Positions 51,269 through 58,550 of a stretch of 64,000 bases of DNA are shown here, piece after piece. The position numbers were made by a program, and so were the translations under genes. Each line of letters begins with the position of its first letter. Within the stretch, counting starts at the first letter, position 1. Below the pieces are notes generated by a model, which had not been told where the DNA came from, did no database searches, and worked only from the letters and a program-made list of their open reading frames with translations. The DNA is taken from assembly GCA_017853575.1 (NCBI GenBank), contig JAFMJI010000008.1:28577-92576 (forward strand), read 5' to 3'. The stretch is from Chitinophagaceae bacterium (lineage in GTDB: Bacteria; Bacteroidota; Bacteroidia; Chitinophagales; Chitinophagaceae).

Positions 51269-52084
51269 ATGGCCAGAATTATAGGCGTTGCGAATCAGAA
51301 AGGAGGTGTTGGAAAAACAACTACGGCCATCAATTTGGCTGCCAGCTTAGCCGTCTTGGAATACAAAACCTTGCTCGTGGACGCAGATCCACAAGCCAAT
51401 AGTACTTCGGGAGTTGGTTTTGATCTTCAAAATGTTCAGCAAAGCATTTATGATTGTATGGTTGGCGATGCAAAAGCCAGAGATACGATCTTAAAAACTG
51501 AGATACCCAATTTAGACCTCATCCCTTCCCATATTGATTTGGTTGGAGCAGAATTGGAAATGATCAATTACCCGAATCGAGAAAATGTAATAAAAAATAT
51601 TCTGGATGATTTGAGAGATGATTACGACTTTATTGTGATCGATTGTTCACCTTCATTGGGATTAATAACAGTCAACGCATTGGTTGCAGCCGATTCTGTT
51701 GTAATACCAGTTCAAGCTGAATTCTTCGCTTTGGAAGGACTTGGAAAACTTCTCAATACCATCAAAATCGTACAAAACAGGTTAAATACTTCGCTGGCGA
51801 TCGAAGGAATTCTTATGACAATGTATGATGTCAGATTAAGACTCTGCAATCAGATTGTAAGTGAGGTGCGTAAACATTTTGAAGACATGGTATTTGATAC
51901 ACTCATTCACAGAAATTCCCGTCTTAGTGAAGCACCAAGTGTCGGAAAGCCAGTGATTCTATATGATGCTGACAGCAAGGGTGCAGTGAATTATTTGAAT
52001 CTGGCAAAAGAAATCCTGCAAAAGAATAACTTAACAAAGATCAAAGAGGCAGAGAGAACCTTAAATTTAGAAGATGAGCAATAA
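51269..52084 (+). CDS. parA: Chromosome partitioning ATPase ParA (Soj)
   Basis: 271 residues. The deviant Walker A KGGVGKTTTAINLAASLA is at 10-27, Walker A' LVDADPQANSTSGVG near 36-50, and Walker B FIVIDCSPSLGLITVNAL near 118-135. The closing region LMTMYDVRLRLCNQIVSEVRKHF and the ending motif of chromosomal ParA proteins are present. It drives segregation of the ParB-parS complex. It overlaps parB by 11 bp. Confidence 0.96.
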   Translation: MARIIGVANQKGGVGKTTTAINLAASLAVLEYKTLLVDADPQANSTSGVGFDLQNVQQSIYDCMVGDAKARDTILKTEIPNLDLIPSHIDLVGAELEMINYPNRENVIKNILDDLRDDYDFIVIDCSPSLGLITVNALVAADSVVIPVQAEFFALEGLGKLLNTIKIVQNRLNTSLAIEGILMTMYDVRLRLCNQIVSEVRKHFEDMVFDTLIHRNSRLSEAPSVGKPVILYDADSKGAVNYLNLAKEILQKNNLTKIKEAERTLNLEDEQ

Positions 52085-52994
52085 TCCCTCTAATAAAAAA
52101 GATGCATTAAACAGAGGTATCCGCTCTCTGTTGGGCAGCATAGATACAGAATTGAAAAATCCTTCAACCGGAAGTTTAAAATCCGAAGTTGTTGCAAAGA
52201 ATACTTCAATCAGCAGAATTGCACTGGGTAATATCATTCCCAATCCAAGACAACCGCGTCAGGATTTTGACCAAAAAGCCATTGAGGAATTGGCACAATC
52301 CATGCGACAGCATGATATCATTCAACCATTAACGGTAACACCATTCAACAATGGAAAATATAAGTTGATTGCAGGTGAGAGAAGATGGAGAGCTGCAAAG
52401 ATCGCAGGACTCAAAGATGTCCCAGTGTATATTAGAGAAGCAAACGACAAACAAGTATTGGAACTTGCCTTGTTGGAAAACCTGCAGAGAGAAAACCTGA
52501 ATGCCATTGAAATTGGACTTGGATATCAGCGCCTGATGGATGAATGCGCAATGACACAGGAAGAGGTTGCAGTTAGAATGGGAATGGACAGAAGTACTGT
52601 TTCCAATTATATAAGAATGCTCAAACTTCCCCCAGATATTATTGTAGCAGTCAGAAACGGAACACTTAGCATGGGTCATGCACGTGCGTTGATCAATGCT
52701 GGAGAAGTTGAAAAACAATTGTTCGTATTTAATACAATCGTTGCCAAAAAACTTTCAGTAAGACAAACAGAAGACCTGGTAAAACAGTTATATAAACCAT
52801 CCAAAAAACAACTCGCTCCTACAGCTCCCCAAAAAAACAATTTCCATCACATACAACAACAGATTTCTTCTCAACTGGGTACTAAAGTGAAGCTAGAACA
52901 TCATAAAACCGGAAGAGGGAAGATTGTCTTGGAATATTATTCAGTAGAAGAGCTGAACAGTTTACTTGAAAAGATGAAAGTGACCATCCACTGA
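52074..52994 (+). CDS. parB: Chromosome partitioning protein ParB (Spo0J)
   Basis: 306 residues. The N-terminal CTPase/ParB domain has IPNPRQPRQDFDQKAIEELAQSMRQHDIIQPL near 54-85 and KLIAGERRWRAAKIAGLKDVPV near 97-118. The HTH region has AMTQEEVAVRMGMDRSTVSNYIRMLKLP near 157-184 with the KLP and GHARALI motifs. A C-terminal dimerisation domain follows after a flexible stretch (about 242-265). It binds parS and spreads with CTP. I did not find a convincing parS in the window. Confidence 0.95.
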   Translation: MSNNPSNKKDALNRGIRSLLGSIDTELKNPSTGSLKSEVVAKNTSISRIALGNIIPNPRQPRQDFDQKAIEELAQSMRQHDIIQPLTVTPFNNGKYKLIAGERRWRAAKIAGLKDVPVYIREANDKQVLELALLENLQRENLNAIEIGLGYQRLMDECAMTQEEVAVRMGMDRSTVSNYIRMLKLPPDIIVAVRNGTLSMGHARALINAGEVEKQLFVFNTIVAKKLSVRQTEDLVKQLYKPSKKQLAPTAPQKNNFHHIQQQISSQLGTKVKLEHHKTGRGKIVLEYYSVEELNSLLEKMKVTIH

Positions 52995-53563
52995 TGAAGG
53001 CATGCAAATCAAACATTGTATTTTTTATATTTCTGTCCTTTGTCGTCTTTAGCCCGACAAATACTTTCGCGCAATCAGAAAATAAAGCAGTTCAAGACAG
53101 TTCAAAGAAAGTTAGATCTATTGCATCCAAAGCCGCACTGAGATCTGCAATTCTTCCCGGACTGGGCCAAGCCTACAATAAAAAATATTGGAAGATTCCT
53201 TTGGTATATGGTGTTTTGGCGATTCCTGTTGCCACCTTCAAATACAACAGCGACTGGTATACAAAAACAAGGTATGCCTATACAGTGAGGGCAACATCTG
53301 ATACGGCTAATTACAAAAATATTGCGAGAGAATTGCAACCACTTTCCAATGATGCATTGAGAACATATAGGAATACTTTTCGAAAAAATATGGATTTCTC
53401 GGTCTTGGGTTTGCTGTTGGCCTGGGGGCTCAATATAGTAGATGCCACAGTAGATGGGCACTTAAGGACGTTTAACATTTCAGACGACTTAACCATGAGC
53501 ATTCAACCCTCCATGAAGAATTTTCAACAGGGATATGGATTATCCGCAACTTTACATTTTTGA
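52994..53563 (+). CDS. DUF5683 membrane protein
   Basis: 189 residues; its ATG overlaps the parB TGA by one base. A signal or first membrane segment (IVFFIFLSFVVFSPTNTFAQ) is followed by KAALRSAILPGLGQAYNKKYWKIPLVYG, the DUF5683 signature with a GLGQ-type turn and a second membrane segment. The C-terminal part (DATVDGHLRTFNISDDL) is periplasmic or surface-exposed. Function unknown. The order parA-parB-DUF5683-dapB is frequent in Bacteroidota. Confidence 0.88.
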   Translation: MKACKSNIVFFIFLSFVVFSPTNTFAQSENKAVQDSSKKVRSIASKAALRSAILPGLGQAYNKKYWKIPLVYGVLAIPVATFKYNSDWYTKTRYAYTVRATSDTANYKNIARELQPLSNDALRTYRNTFRKNMDFSVLGLLLAWGLNIVDATVDGHLRTFNISDDLTMSIQPSMKNFQQGYGLSATLHF

Positions 53564-53578
53564 TTTAAATTTCAACTT

Positions 53579-54301
53579 ATGAATATAGCAATGATTGGAT
53601 ATGGGAAAATGGGCAAAACAATTGAACAAGTTGCAGTTTCAAGAGGTCATCATATTAAACTCAAAATTGACCTAAATAATCTTGATGATTTTAATCAGAT
53701 CAATTTCAACGACATTGATGTTGCCATTGAATTTACTGGTCCTCACACTGCATATAACAACATTTTAAAATGCCTTGAATACAAAACACCTGTGGTTTGT
53801 GGTTCGACAGGATGGCTTGAACACATTTCAGACGTTGAAAACAAATGTAAATCCAGCAATGGCAGTTTTCTATATGCAAGCAACTTCAGTGTAGGCGTAA
53901 ATATATTTTTTGAAGTAAATAAAAAATTAGCCCAACTGATGGAGGGGAAAAATCAGTACGATATTTCCATCAGAGAAATTCACCATACTCAAAAAAAAGA
54001 TGCGCCCAGTGGAACAGCCATTACCATAGCAGAGCAAATTTTATCAAACAATACCAGTAAACAACATTGGGTCAATGACCATCCTTCATCAAAAGAAGAG
54101 CTCTATATTAAAAGTGAAAGAATTGATCCCTACCCTGGCTTACATGAAGTAACATATTCATCAGAGATTGATGAAATTCAAATCATTCACAATGCACACA
54201 GCAGAGATGGCTTTGCATTGGGAGCAGTATTGGCTGCTGAATATGTAGCCAATAGAAAAGGTATATTTACCATGAAAGATGTTCTCGGATTCGGAAATTA
54301 A
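53579..54301 (+). CDS. dapB: 4-hydroxy-tetrahydrodipicolinate reductase
   Basis: 240 residues. Rossmann GYGKMGKTIEQVAVSRGH is at 7-24, VAIEFTGPHTA near 52-62, CGSTGWLEH near 82 and the tetrahydrodipicolinate-binding IREIHHTQKKDAPSGTAITIAE near 137-158 with the catalytic histidine and lysine. It is a step to lysine and meso-diaminopimelate for peptidoglycan. It ends 5 bp before an rrf2-like gene. Confidence 0.95.
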   Translation: MNIAMIGYGKMGKTIEQVAVSRGHHIKLKIDLNNLDDFNQINFNDIDVAIEFTGPHTAYNNILKCLEYKTPVVCGSTGWLEHISDVENKCKSSNGSFLYASNFSVGVNIFFEVNKKLAQLMEGKNQYDISIREIHHTQKKDAPSGTAITIAEQILSNNTSKQHWVNDHPSSKEELYIKSERIDPYPGLHEVTYSSEIDEIQIIHNAHSRDGFALGAVLAAEYVANRKGIFTMKDVLGFGN

Positions 54302-54306
54302 TAACC

Positions 54307-54717
54307 ATGCTAAACAAAAAAACGCAATACGCATTTCAAGCATTGATGTATTTGGCCGAACATAAAGATGACGGCCCTTTGCTCATTGCTGAAATCGCGA
54401 AGAAGAAAAAAATTCCACTTAAATTTCTAGAAAATATTTTATTGGAATTGCGTAAAGCAGGAATTCTTGAAAGCAAGAAAGGAAAAGGTGGAGGATATTT
54501 TATCAAGCAAACTGCACTTAACACTCCCCTCTCAGATATCATCAGAAAAATTGAAGGTCCCATCGCAATGCTTCCCTGTGCAAGTCTTTATTTTTATGAG
54601 CGATGCAAAAATTGTGATGAAAAACATTGTGGTTTGCATGACACCATGGTTCAAGTAAGAGATGCAACCTTGAAAGTTCTTGAAAACAATACCATCACTG
54701 ATCTGGTAAAAAAATAA
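54307..54717 (+). CDS. Rrf2-family transcriptional regulator
   Basis: 136 residues. The winged helix-turn-helix has the family start MLNKKTQYAFQALMYLAEH and IAKKKKIPLKFLENILLELRKAGILESKKGKGGGY. Cysteines at 91, 100, 103 and 108 (LPCASLYFYERCKNCDEKHCGL) could hold an iron-sulfur cluster in the manner of IscR (Cys92, 98, 104), though the spacing differs. It could sense iron, oxygen or nitrosative stress; the target genes are unknown. It sits between dapB and msrC. Confidence 0.88.
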   Translation: MLNKKTQYAFQALMYLAEHKDDGPLLIAEIAKKKKIPLKFLENILLELRKAGILESKKGKGGGYFIKQTALNTPLSDIIRKIEGPIAMLPCASLYFYERCKNCDEKHCGLHDTMVQVRDATLKVLENNTITDLVKK

Positions 54718-54721
54718 TTTT

Positions 54722-55201
54722 ATGGCAGAAGAACTTAAAGTTTCGGGTGGGTCCAAAGAGGAACAATACATTGCATTGATTCCTCAAATCGCGGCATTGA
54801 TATCTGGAGAAAAAAATCTAATTGCAAACCTTGCGAATATTGCAGCCTCTCTCAAACAACAGTTCAATTTTTTCTGGGTCGGGTTTTATCTTGCTGAAGA
54901 CCAGGAATTAGTGCTTGGTCCTTTTCAGGGTCCAATTGCATGCACCAGAATTAAGAAAGGGAAAGGGGTCTGTGGCAGCAGCTGGGAGAAAGAGCAAATT
55001 ATTATTGTACCCGATGTTGAGGCATTCCCGGGACATATTGCATGCAGTAGTTTATCCAAAAGTGAAATTGTATTACCCCTCATTCAATCCAATAAAATCA
55101 TTGGGGTATTGGATGTGGACAGCGATCAATACAATAGTTTTGATGATATTGATGCCAAATATCTAAATGAAATTTTATTGCTGTTAAACACCACAAGTTA
55201 G
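54722..55201 (+). CDS. msrC: Free methionine-(R)-sulfoxide reductase (GAF domain)
   Basis: 159 residues, a single GAF domain. Cysteines at 74, 84 and 108 have the same spacing (10 and 24) as Cys84, Cys94 and Cys118 of E. coli fRMsr. The segment GPIACTRIKKGKGVCGSSW and IACSSLSKSEIVLPLI are typical. It repairs free Met-R-sulfoxide with thioredoxin. Its position after an rrf2-like regulator suggests an oxidative-stress pair. The stop overlaps the convergent TlpA-like gene by 4 bp. Confidence 0.92.
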   Translation: MAEELKVSGGSKEEQYIALIPQIAALISGEKNLIANLANIAASLKQQFNFFWVGFYLAEDQELVLGPFQGPIACTRIKKGKGVCGSSWEKEQIIIVPDVEAFPGHIACSSLSKSEIVLPLIQSNKIIGVLDVDSDQYNSFDDIDAKYLNEILLLLNTTS

Positions 55202-56427
55202 TTTTCCTTAACTAGCTCACGGATCATTGCATCAAACTCGGCCTTGAATTTTTCGTGGTGTATACCGGTTGCAGGTCCGGCATATCCAGCGTGCGTTTTC
55301 TTTACCAAACCATCTTTACCAAGGATAATCATTGAGGGAAAGGCCTTAATAGGAGTCATCAATGGCAAAGTTTTTTCTGTTCGTAATGGATCAGATGAAA
55401 TAACGCCTGTTATCAGCAAAGGATATTCCACATTGAATCTGTTTTTGAAACGCATGAGATTGTTTTTGGCTTTTTCAAAATCAGTTGTATACTCATAAGC
55501 AAGTCCTATGACTTCTATTCCCAAATCTTTATTATCATGATAATATTTGCTGAGAAATGCAGTTTCATCCATACAATTTGGGCACCAAGAACCCATGATT
55601 TGAATGACCAAAACCTTTCCTTTGAACTTTTCATCCTGGGTATATACCATATTACCATTCAAATCCGGAAATGTAAAGTTCAATTTTTTGGAAGGATCTT
55701 TTGCCTTCATCAAAACATCCGTTTCATCCAGCTCAACATTTGCATCTCTAACCGCCTCCCATGTTTCGATCGAAGTGGGACCACTTGCAAAAAAGCCGTT
55801 TGTAAGCTTTCCATCCTTTCCAATGCTAGCTGAAAAGTAAAATGCATGTGTTCCATCAAAAGTAGACATCACAAGTGAATCACCATTGGTGACGCCTTCC
55901 AAAAACCTATAATCGCCTGTGGTCGTTAATATACTTCCGGTTAGATTATTTCCAACTTGTTTCAATTCTGCAATAGCATCCGAATTTTCACCATCTGCAT
56001 TTTTGAAAACCGCCCTCCACCTGCCGGAGAGATTGGTTGTATTTTTTGTAATTGGAATTTGATACCGCAGGTGGGAGTTTCTTATTTCAATGGGCATGAA
56101 CACATCTCCTTTGGAGCCAGCTTTTTTCCATTGACCAATGTAGCCATCCTTGGTTTTTTTCAGAAATATTTCTGCAGCAAAAAAAGGCAAAGCAACAATT
56201 AATGAATCTTTTGAGTCTTTAAACTCCTTAACTACAATTTTTTCTTCAGCATTTTTGATGACCCATGAAAGTTGCTTCCCGTTTCTCACTTCATCAATAT
56301 TGAAAACAATATTTCTGTTATCACTTCGATTGATCTGCGCACGCAACTTTTTTATGCTAGGTTGCCCATGTAGAATATTGGAGAAGAACATGGCAATCAG
56401 TGAACTTATAATGAACAGTATTCTCAT
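55198..56427 (-). CDS. TlpA-family thioredoxin-like protein
   Basis: 409 residues from ATG 56427 (MRILFIISSL, with a signal peptide ending near HG); a TTG five codons earlier overlaps the dehydrogenase gene. An N-terminal region of about 230 residues has DUF4369-like beta segments (FLEGVTNGDSLVMSTFDG). The redoxin domain has the active site QIMGSWCPNCMDETAFL (WCPNC) near 280, and LITGVISSDPLRTEKTL and FPSMIILGKDG. Probably a periplasmic disulfide reductase. It lies 1 bp after the dehydrogenase stop, forming an operon. Confidence 0.88.
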   Translation of the reverse strand: MRILFIISSLIAMFFSNILHGQPSIKKLRAQINRSDNRNIVFNIDEVRNGKQLSWVIKNAEEKIVVKEFKDSKDSLIVALPFFAAEIFLKKTKDGYIGQWKKAGSKGDVFMPIEIRNSHLRYQIPITKNTTNLSGRWRAVFKNADGENSDAIAELKQVGNNLTGSILTTTGDYRFLEGVTNGDSLVMSTFDGTHAFYFSASIGKDGKLTNGFFASGPTSIETWEAVRDANVELDETDVLMKAKDPSKKLNFTFPDLNGNMVYTQDEKFKGKVLVIQIMGSWCPNCMDETAFLSKYYHDNKDLGIEVIGLAYEYTTDFEKAKNNLMRFKNRFNVEYPLLITGVISSDPLRTEKTLPLMTPIKAFPSMIILGKDGLVKKTHAGYAGPATGIHHEKFKAEFDAMIRELVKEN

Positions 56428-56428
56428 T

Positions 56429-57367
56429 TTATATATTTTCAAGCATATCTTTTGTCATTCTATCCAAATCATATTCATGTTTCCATCCCCAATCTTCCCT
56501 TGCGGTTGAGTCGTCAATACTCTTAGGCCAGCTATTCGCAATTTGTTGGCGATAGTCGCTCTTATATGAAATTTCAAAAGAAGGAATAAACTTCTGTATG
56601 GAAGAAGCAATTTCCTCTGGAGCAAAACTCATCGCTGCAAGGTTGTAGGATGTTCTTACAGAAATATTTTTTGCAGACGCCTCCATCAGTTCAATGGTGG
56701 CTCTAATGGCATCGGGCATGTACATCATAGGAAGTTTTGTTCCTGCCTCCAAAAAAGATATATATTTCTTTTTCTCTTTGGCTTCATGATATATTTCAAC
56801 AGCATAATCTGTTGTACCGCCCCCAGGCGATGATTTATAACTGATCAATCCAGGATATCGAATACTTCTGACATCTACACCATATCGATGAAAATAATAG
56901 TTGCACCAAAATTCACCTGCATATTTACTGATTCCATAAACAGTAGTCGGCTCTATAATAGTTTGTTGTGGACAAAATTCTTTTGGAGAAGTTGGTCCGA
57001 AAACAGCAATGCTGCTAGGCCAATATACTTTTGTAAGTTTTTCTTCTTTCGCGATATCCAAAACATTTAAAAGAGATTGCGTATTAAGATGCCAAGCGAG
57101 AGGAGGATTTTTTTCGCCTGTTGCAGATAAAATTGCTGCCAAAAGATATATCTGTGTAATATTTTGCCTGATCACTTGTACATGAAGCATTTCCTTGTTC
57201 ATTACGTCAATGCTCACATAAGGCCCAGTGCCTTTGAGTAATTCATTTTCTTCACGTAGATCAGACGCAACAACATTGGCACCTCCATAAATTTTTCGCA
57301 AAGCCAAGGTGAGCTCAACACCTATTTGACCGCATGCCCCAATAACAAGAATTTTTTCTTTTTTCAT
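56429..57367 (-). CDS. tdh: L-threonine 3-dehydrogenase, SDR (epimerase-like) type
   Basis: 312 residues. The Rossmann GACGQIGVELTLAL lies at residues 10-23. Other hallmarks are LAAILSATGEKNPPLAWHLN near 76, VYWPSSIAVFGPTSP with the catalytic serine near 118, YGISKYAGEFWCNYYFHRYGVD (Tyr and Lys) near 145, and SIRYPGLIS, GGGTTDYAVEIYHEA typical of the short-chain L-threonine dehydrogenase described from Flavobacterium. It oxidises threonine to 2-amino-3-oxobutyrate, which is cleaved by Kbl (not seen here). A sugar-nucleotide epimerase is the alternative, but the substrate loop favours TDH. Confidence 0.87.
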   Translation of the reverse strand: MKKEKILVIGACGQIGVELTLALRKIYGGANVVASDLREENELLKGTGPYVSIDVMNKEMLHVQVIRQNITQIYLLAAILSATGEKNPPLAWHLNTQSLLNVLDIAKEEKLTKVYWPSSIAVFGPTSPKEFCPQQTIIEPTTVYGISKYAGEFWCNYYFHRYGVDVRSIRYPGLISYKSSPGGGTTDYAVEIYHEAKEKKKYISFLEAGTKLPMMYMPDAIRATIELMEASAKNISVRTSYNLAAMSFAPEEIASSIQKFIPSFEISYKSDYRQQIANSWPKSIDDSTAREDWGWKHEYDLDRMTKDMLENI

Positions 57368-57408
57368 GAAACAATCTTATGGCACAAACTTAGTTATTAA
57401 GGCCATCT

Positions 57409-57416
57409 TATCTTTG
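57409..57416 (+). promoter_or_regulatory. -7 box of the kdsA promoter
   Basis: TATCTTTG, a perfect TAnnTTTG, only 4 bp before the kdsA ATG at 57421. With a start site 4-7 bp past the box, the transcript would begin at or next to the ATG (leaderless). Confidence 0.5.
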
Positions 57417-57420
57417 CTAC

Positions 57421-58242
57421 ATGCAAAATTTTTTGAAAGAACTTTTCCAAGGACAGCCATACGACTCCCGTTCATTTTTTCTGATTGCGGGTCCTTGTGT
57501 GGTTGAAGATGAAGCGTTGTTGATGACGATAGCCGAGAGGGTTTCAGGATTGTGCAATGCGTTGGGGATCCCCTATATATTTAAGGCTTCTTATAGAAAG
57601 GCAAATAGAACCAGCGGAACATCATTTACAGGAATTGGAGATGAAGCAGGCCTGGATTTATTAAAAAAAGTTGGTCAAGCATTTAATTTGCCAACGACAA
57701 CGGATATTCATGCAGCATCTGAAGCTTCAATTGCGGCACAATATGCAGACATATTGCAGATTCCTGCTTTTTTATGCAGGCAAACAGATTTATTAGAAGC
57801 AGCAGGTAAAACCAGAAAAATAGTTAATATAAAAAAGGGGCAATTTGTTAGCGGTGATGCGATGAGATTTGCTGTTGAAAAAGTAAAAAAAACAGGAAAT
57901 GATAAGGTAATGCTGACAGAAAGGGGCACTACTTTTGGGTATCAGGATTTAATTGTTGATTACAGGAATATTCCTATCATGCAATCACTCGGTGTGCCTG
58001 TGGTGGTGGATTGTACTCATTCTCTGCAACAACCCAATCAACCTTCAGGTGTTACAGGTGGAAACCCGACCATGATTTCAACAATCGCCAAGGCTGCCAT
58101 CGCCACAGGGGCAGATGGAATTTTCATAGAAACCCATCCCAATCCATCAAAAGCAATGAGCGATGGCGCCAACATGCTTGCACTGGATCAACTGGAAAAT
58201 TTACTAAAACAACTGGTGAGAATCAGGCAATCGATCGTTTAA
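57421..58242 (+). CDS. kdsA: 3-deoxy-8-phosphooctulonate synthase
   Basis: 273 residues. It condenses arabinose 5-phosphate with phosphoenolpyruvate to give Kdo-8-phosphate for lipopolysaccharide. Motifs: FFLIAGPCVVEDE at 20-32, ASYRKANRTSGTSFTG near 60-75, TTDIHAASEA near 92-101, LQIPAFLCRQTDLLEAAGKT near 115-134, NIKKGQFVSG and GLP-like loop, and GIFIETHPNPSKAMSDGANML near 235-255. The residue equivalent to the metal-binding cysteine is in AGPCVVED. With lpxB in the window it belongs to lipid A/Kdo core synthesis. Overlaps the convergent PspC gene by 4 bp. Confidence 0.96.
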   Translation: MQNFLKELFQGQPYDSRSFFLIAGPCVVEDEALLMTIAERVSGLCNALGIPYIFKASYRKANRTSGTSFTGIGDEAGLDLLKKVGQAFNLPTTTDIHAASEASIAAQYADILQIPAFLCRQTDLLEAAGKTRKIVNIKKGQFVSGDAMRFAVEKVKKTGNDKVMLTERGTTFGYQDLIVDYRNIPIMQSLGVPVVVDCTHSLQQPNQPSGVTGGNPTMISTIAKAAIATGADGIFIETHPNPSKAMSDGANMLALDQLENLLKQLVRIRQSIV

Positions 58243-58460
58243 TTGTACCTGAGGGGGTTCCTTCTAGATTGAGTAAAATATCTCTTGATATTCATCCAAA
58301 ATGCAAAGGCAAGGTAAAAAATGGCTGGAGAGCCGAATGTGAGGCATGATATGTATATGAAATATTTACGAATGGTGGTCGTTGGTATACCCAAAACCTC
58401 CCCGATCCTTGTACAGACGCCGAAAACATGCCACTCAATGAAGTTTCTCAGTCCATTCAT
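58239..58460 (-). CDS. PspC-domain small membrane protein
   Basis: 73 residues, matching the PspC domain: FGVCTRIGEVLGIPTTTIRKYFIYISCLTFGSPAIFYLAFAFWMNI contains the conserved GVC, the LGI-type turn and one membrane helix. Other PspC proteins regulate phage-shock responses at the membrane, but stand-alone small copies such as this have unknown roles. Divergent from aconitase; its stop overlaps the kdsA stop by 4 bp. Confidence 0.85.
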   Translation of the reverse strand: MNGLRNFIEWHVFGVCTRIGEVLGIPTTTIRKYFIYISCLTFGSPAIFYLAFAFWMNIKRYFTQSRRNPLRYN

Positions 58461-58497
58461 ACCTCAAATATAAAAAAACCTCTTTATTATCCGAACT

Positions 58498-58529
58498 GTT
58501 GGTAAGGGCTCATGAAATGATTAATTTTG
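58498..58529 (+). promoter_or_regulatory. Promoter of the aconitase gene
   Basis: GTTG (58498-58501), a 20-bp spacer, then TAATTTTG (58522-58529), a perfect TAnnTTTG. The implied start near 58535 lies after an in-frame ATG at 58527, so it supports ATG 58551 as the true start of the protein. Confidence 0.55.
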
Positions 58530-58550
58530 CGGTGCCAAAAAACTTCAATT

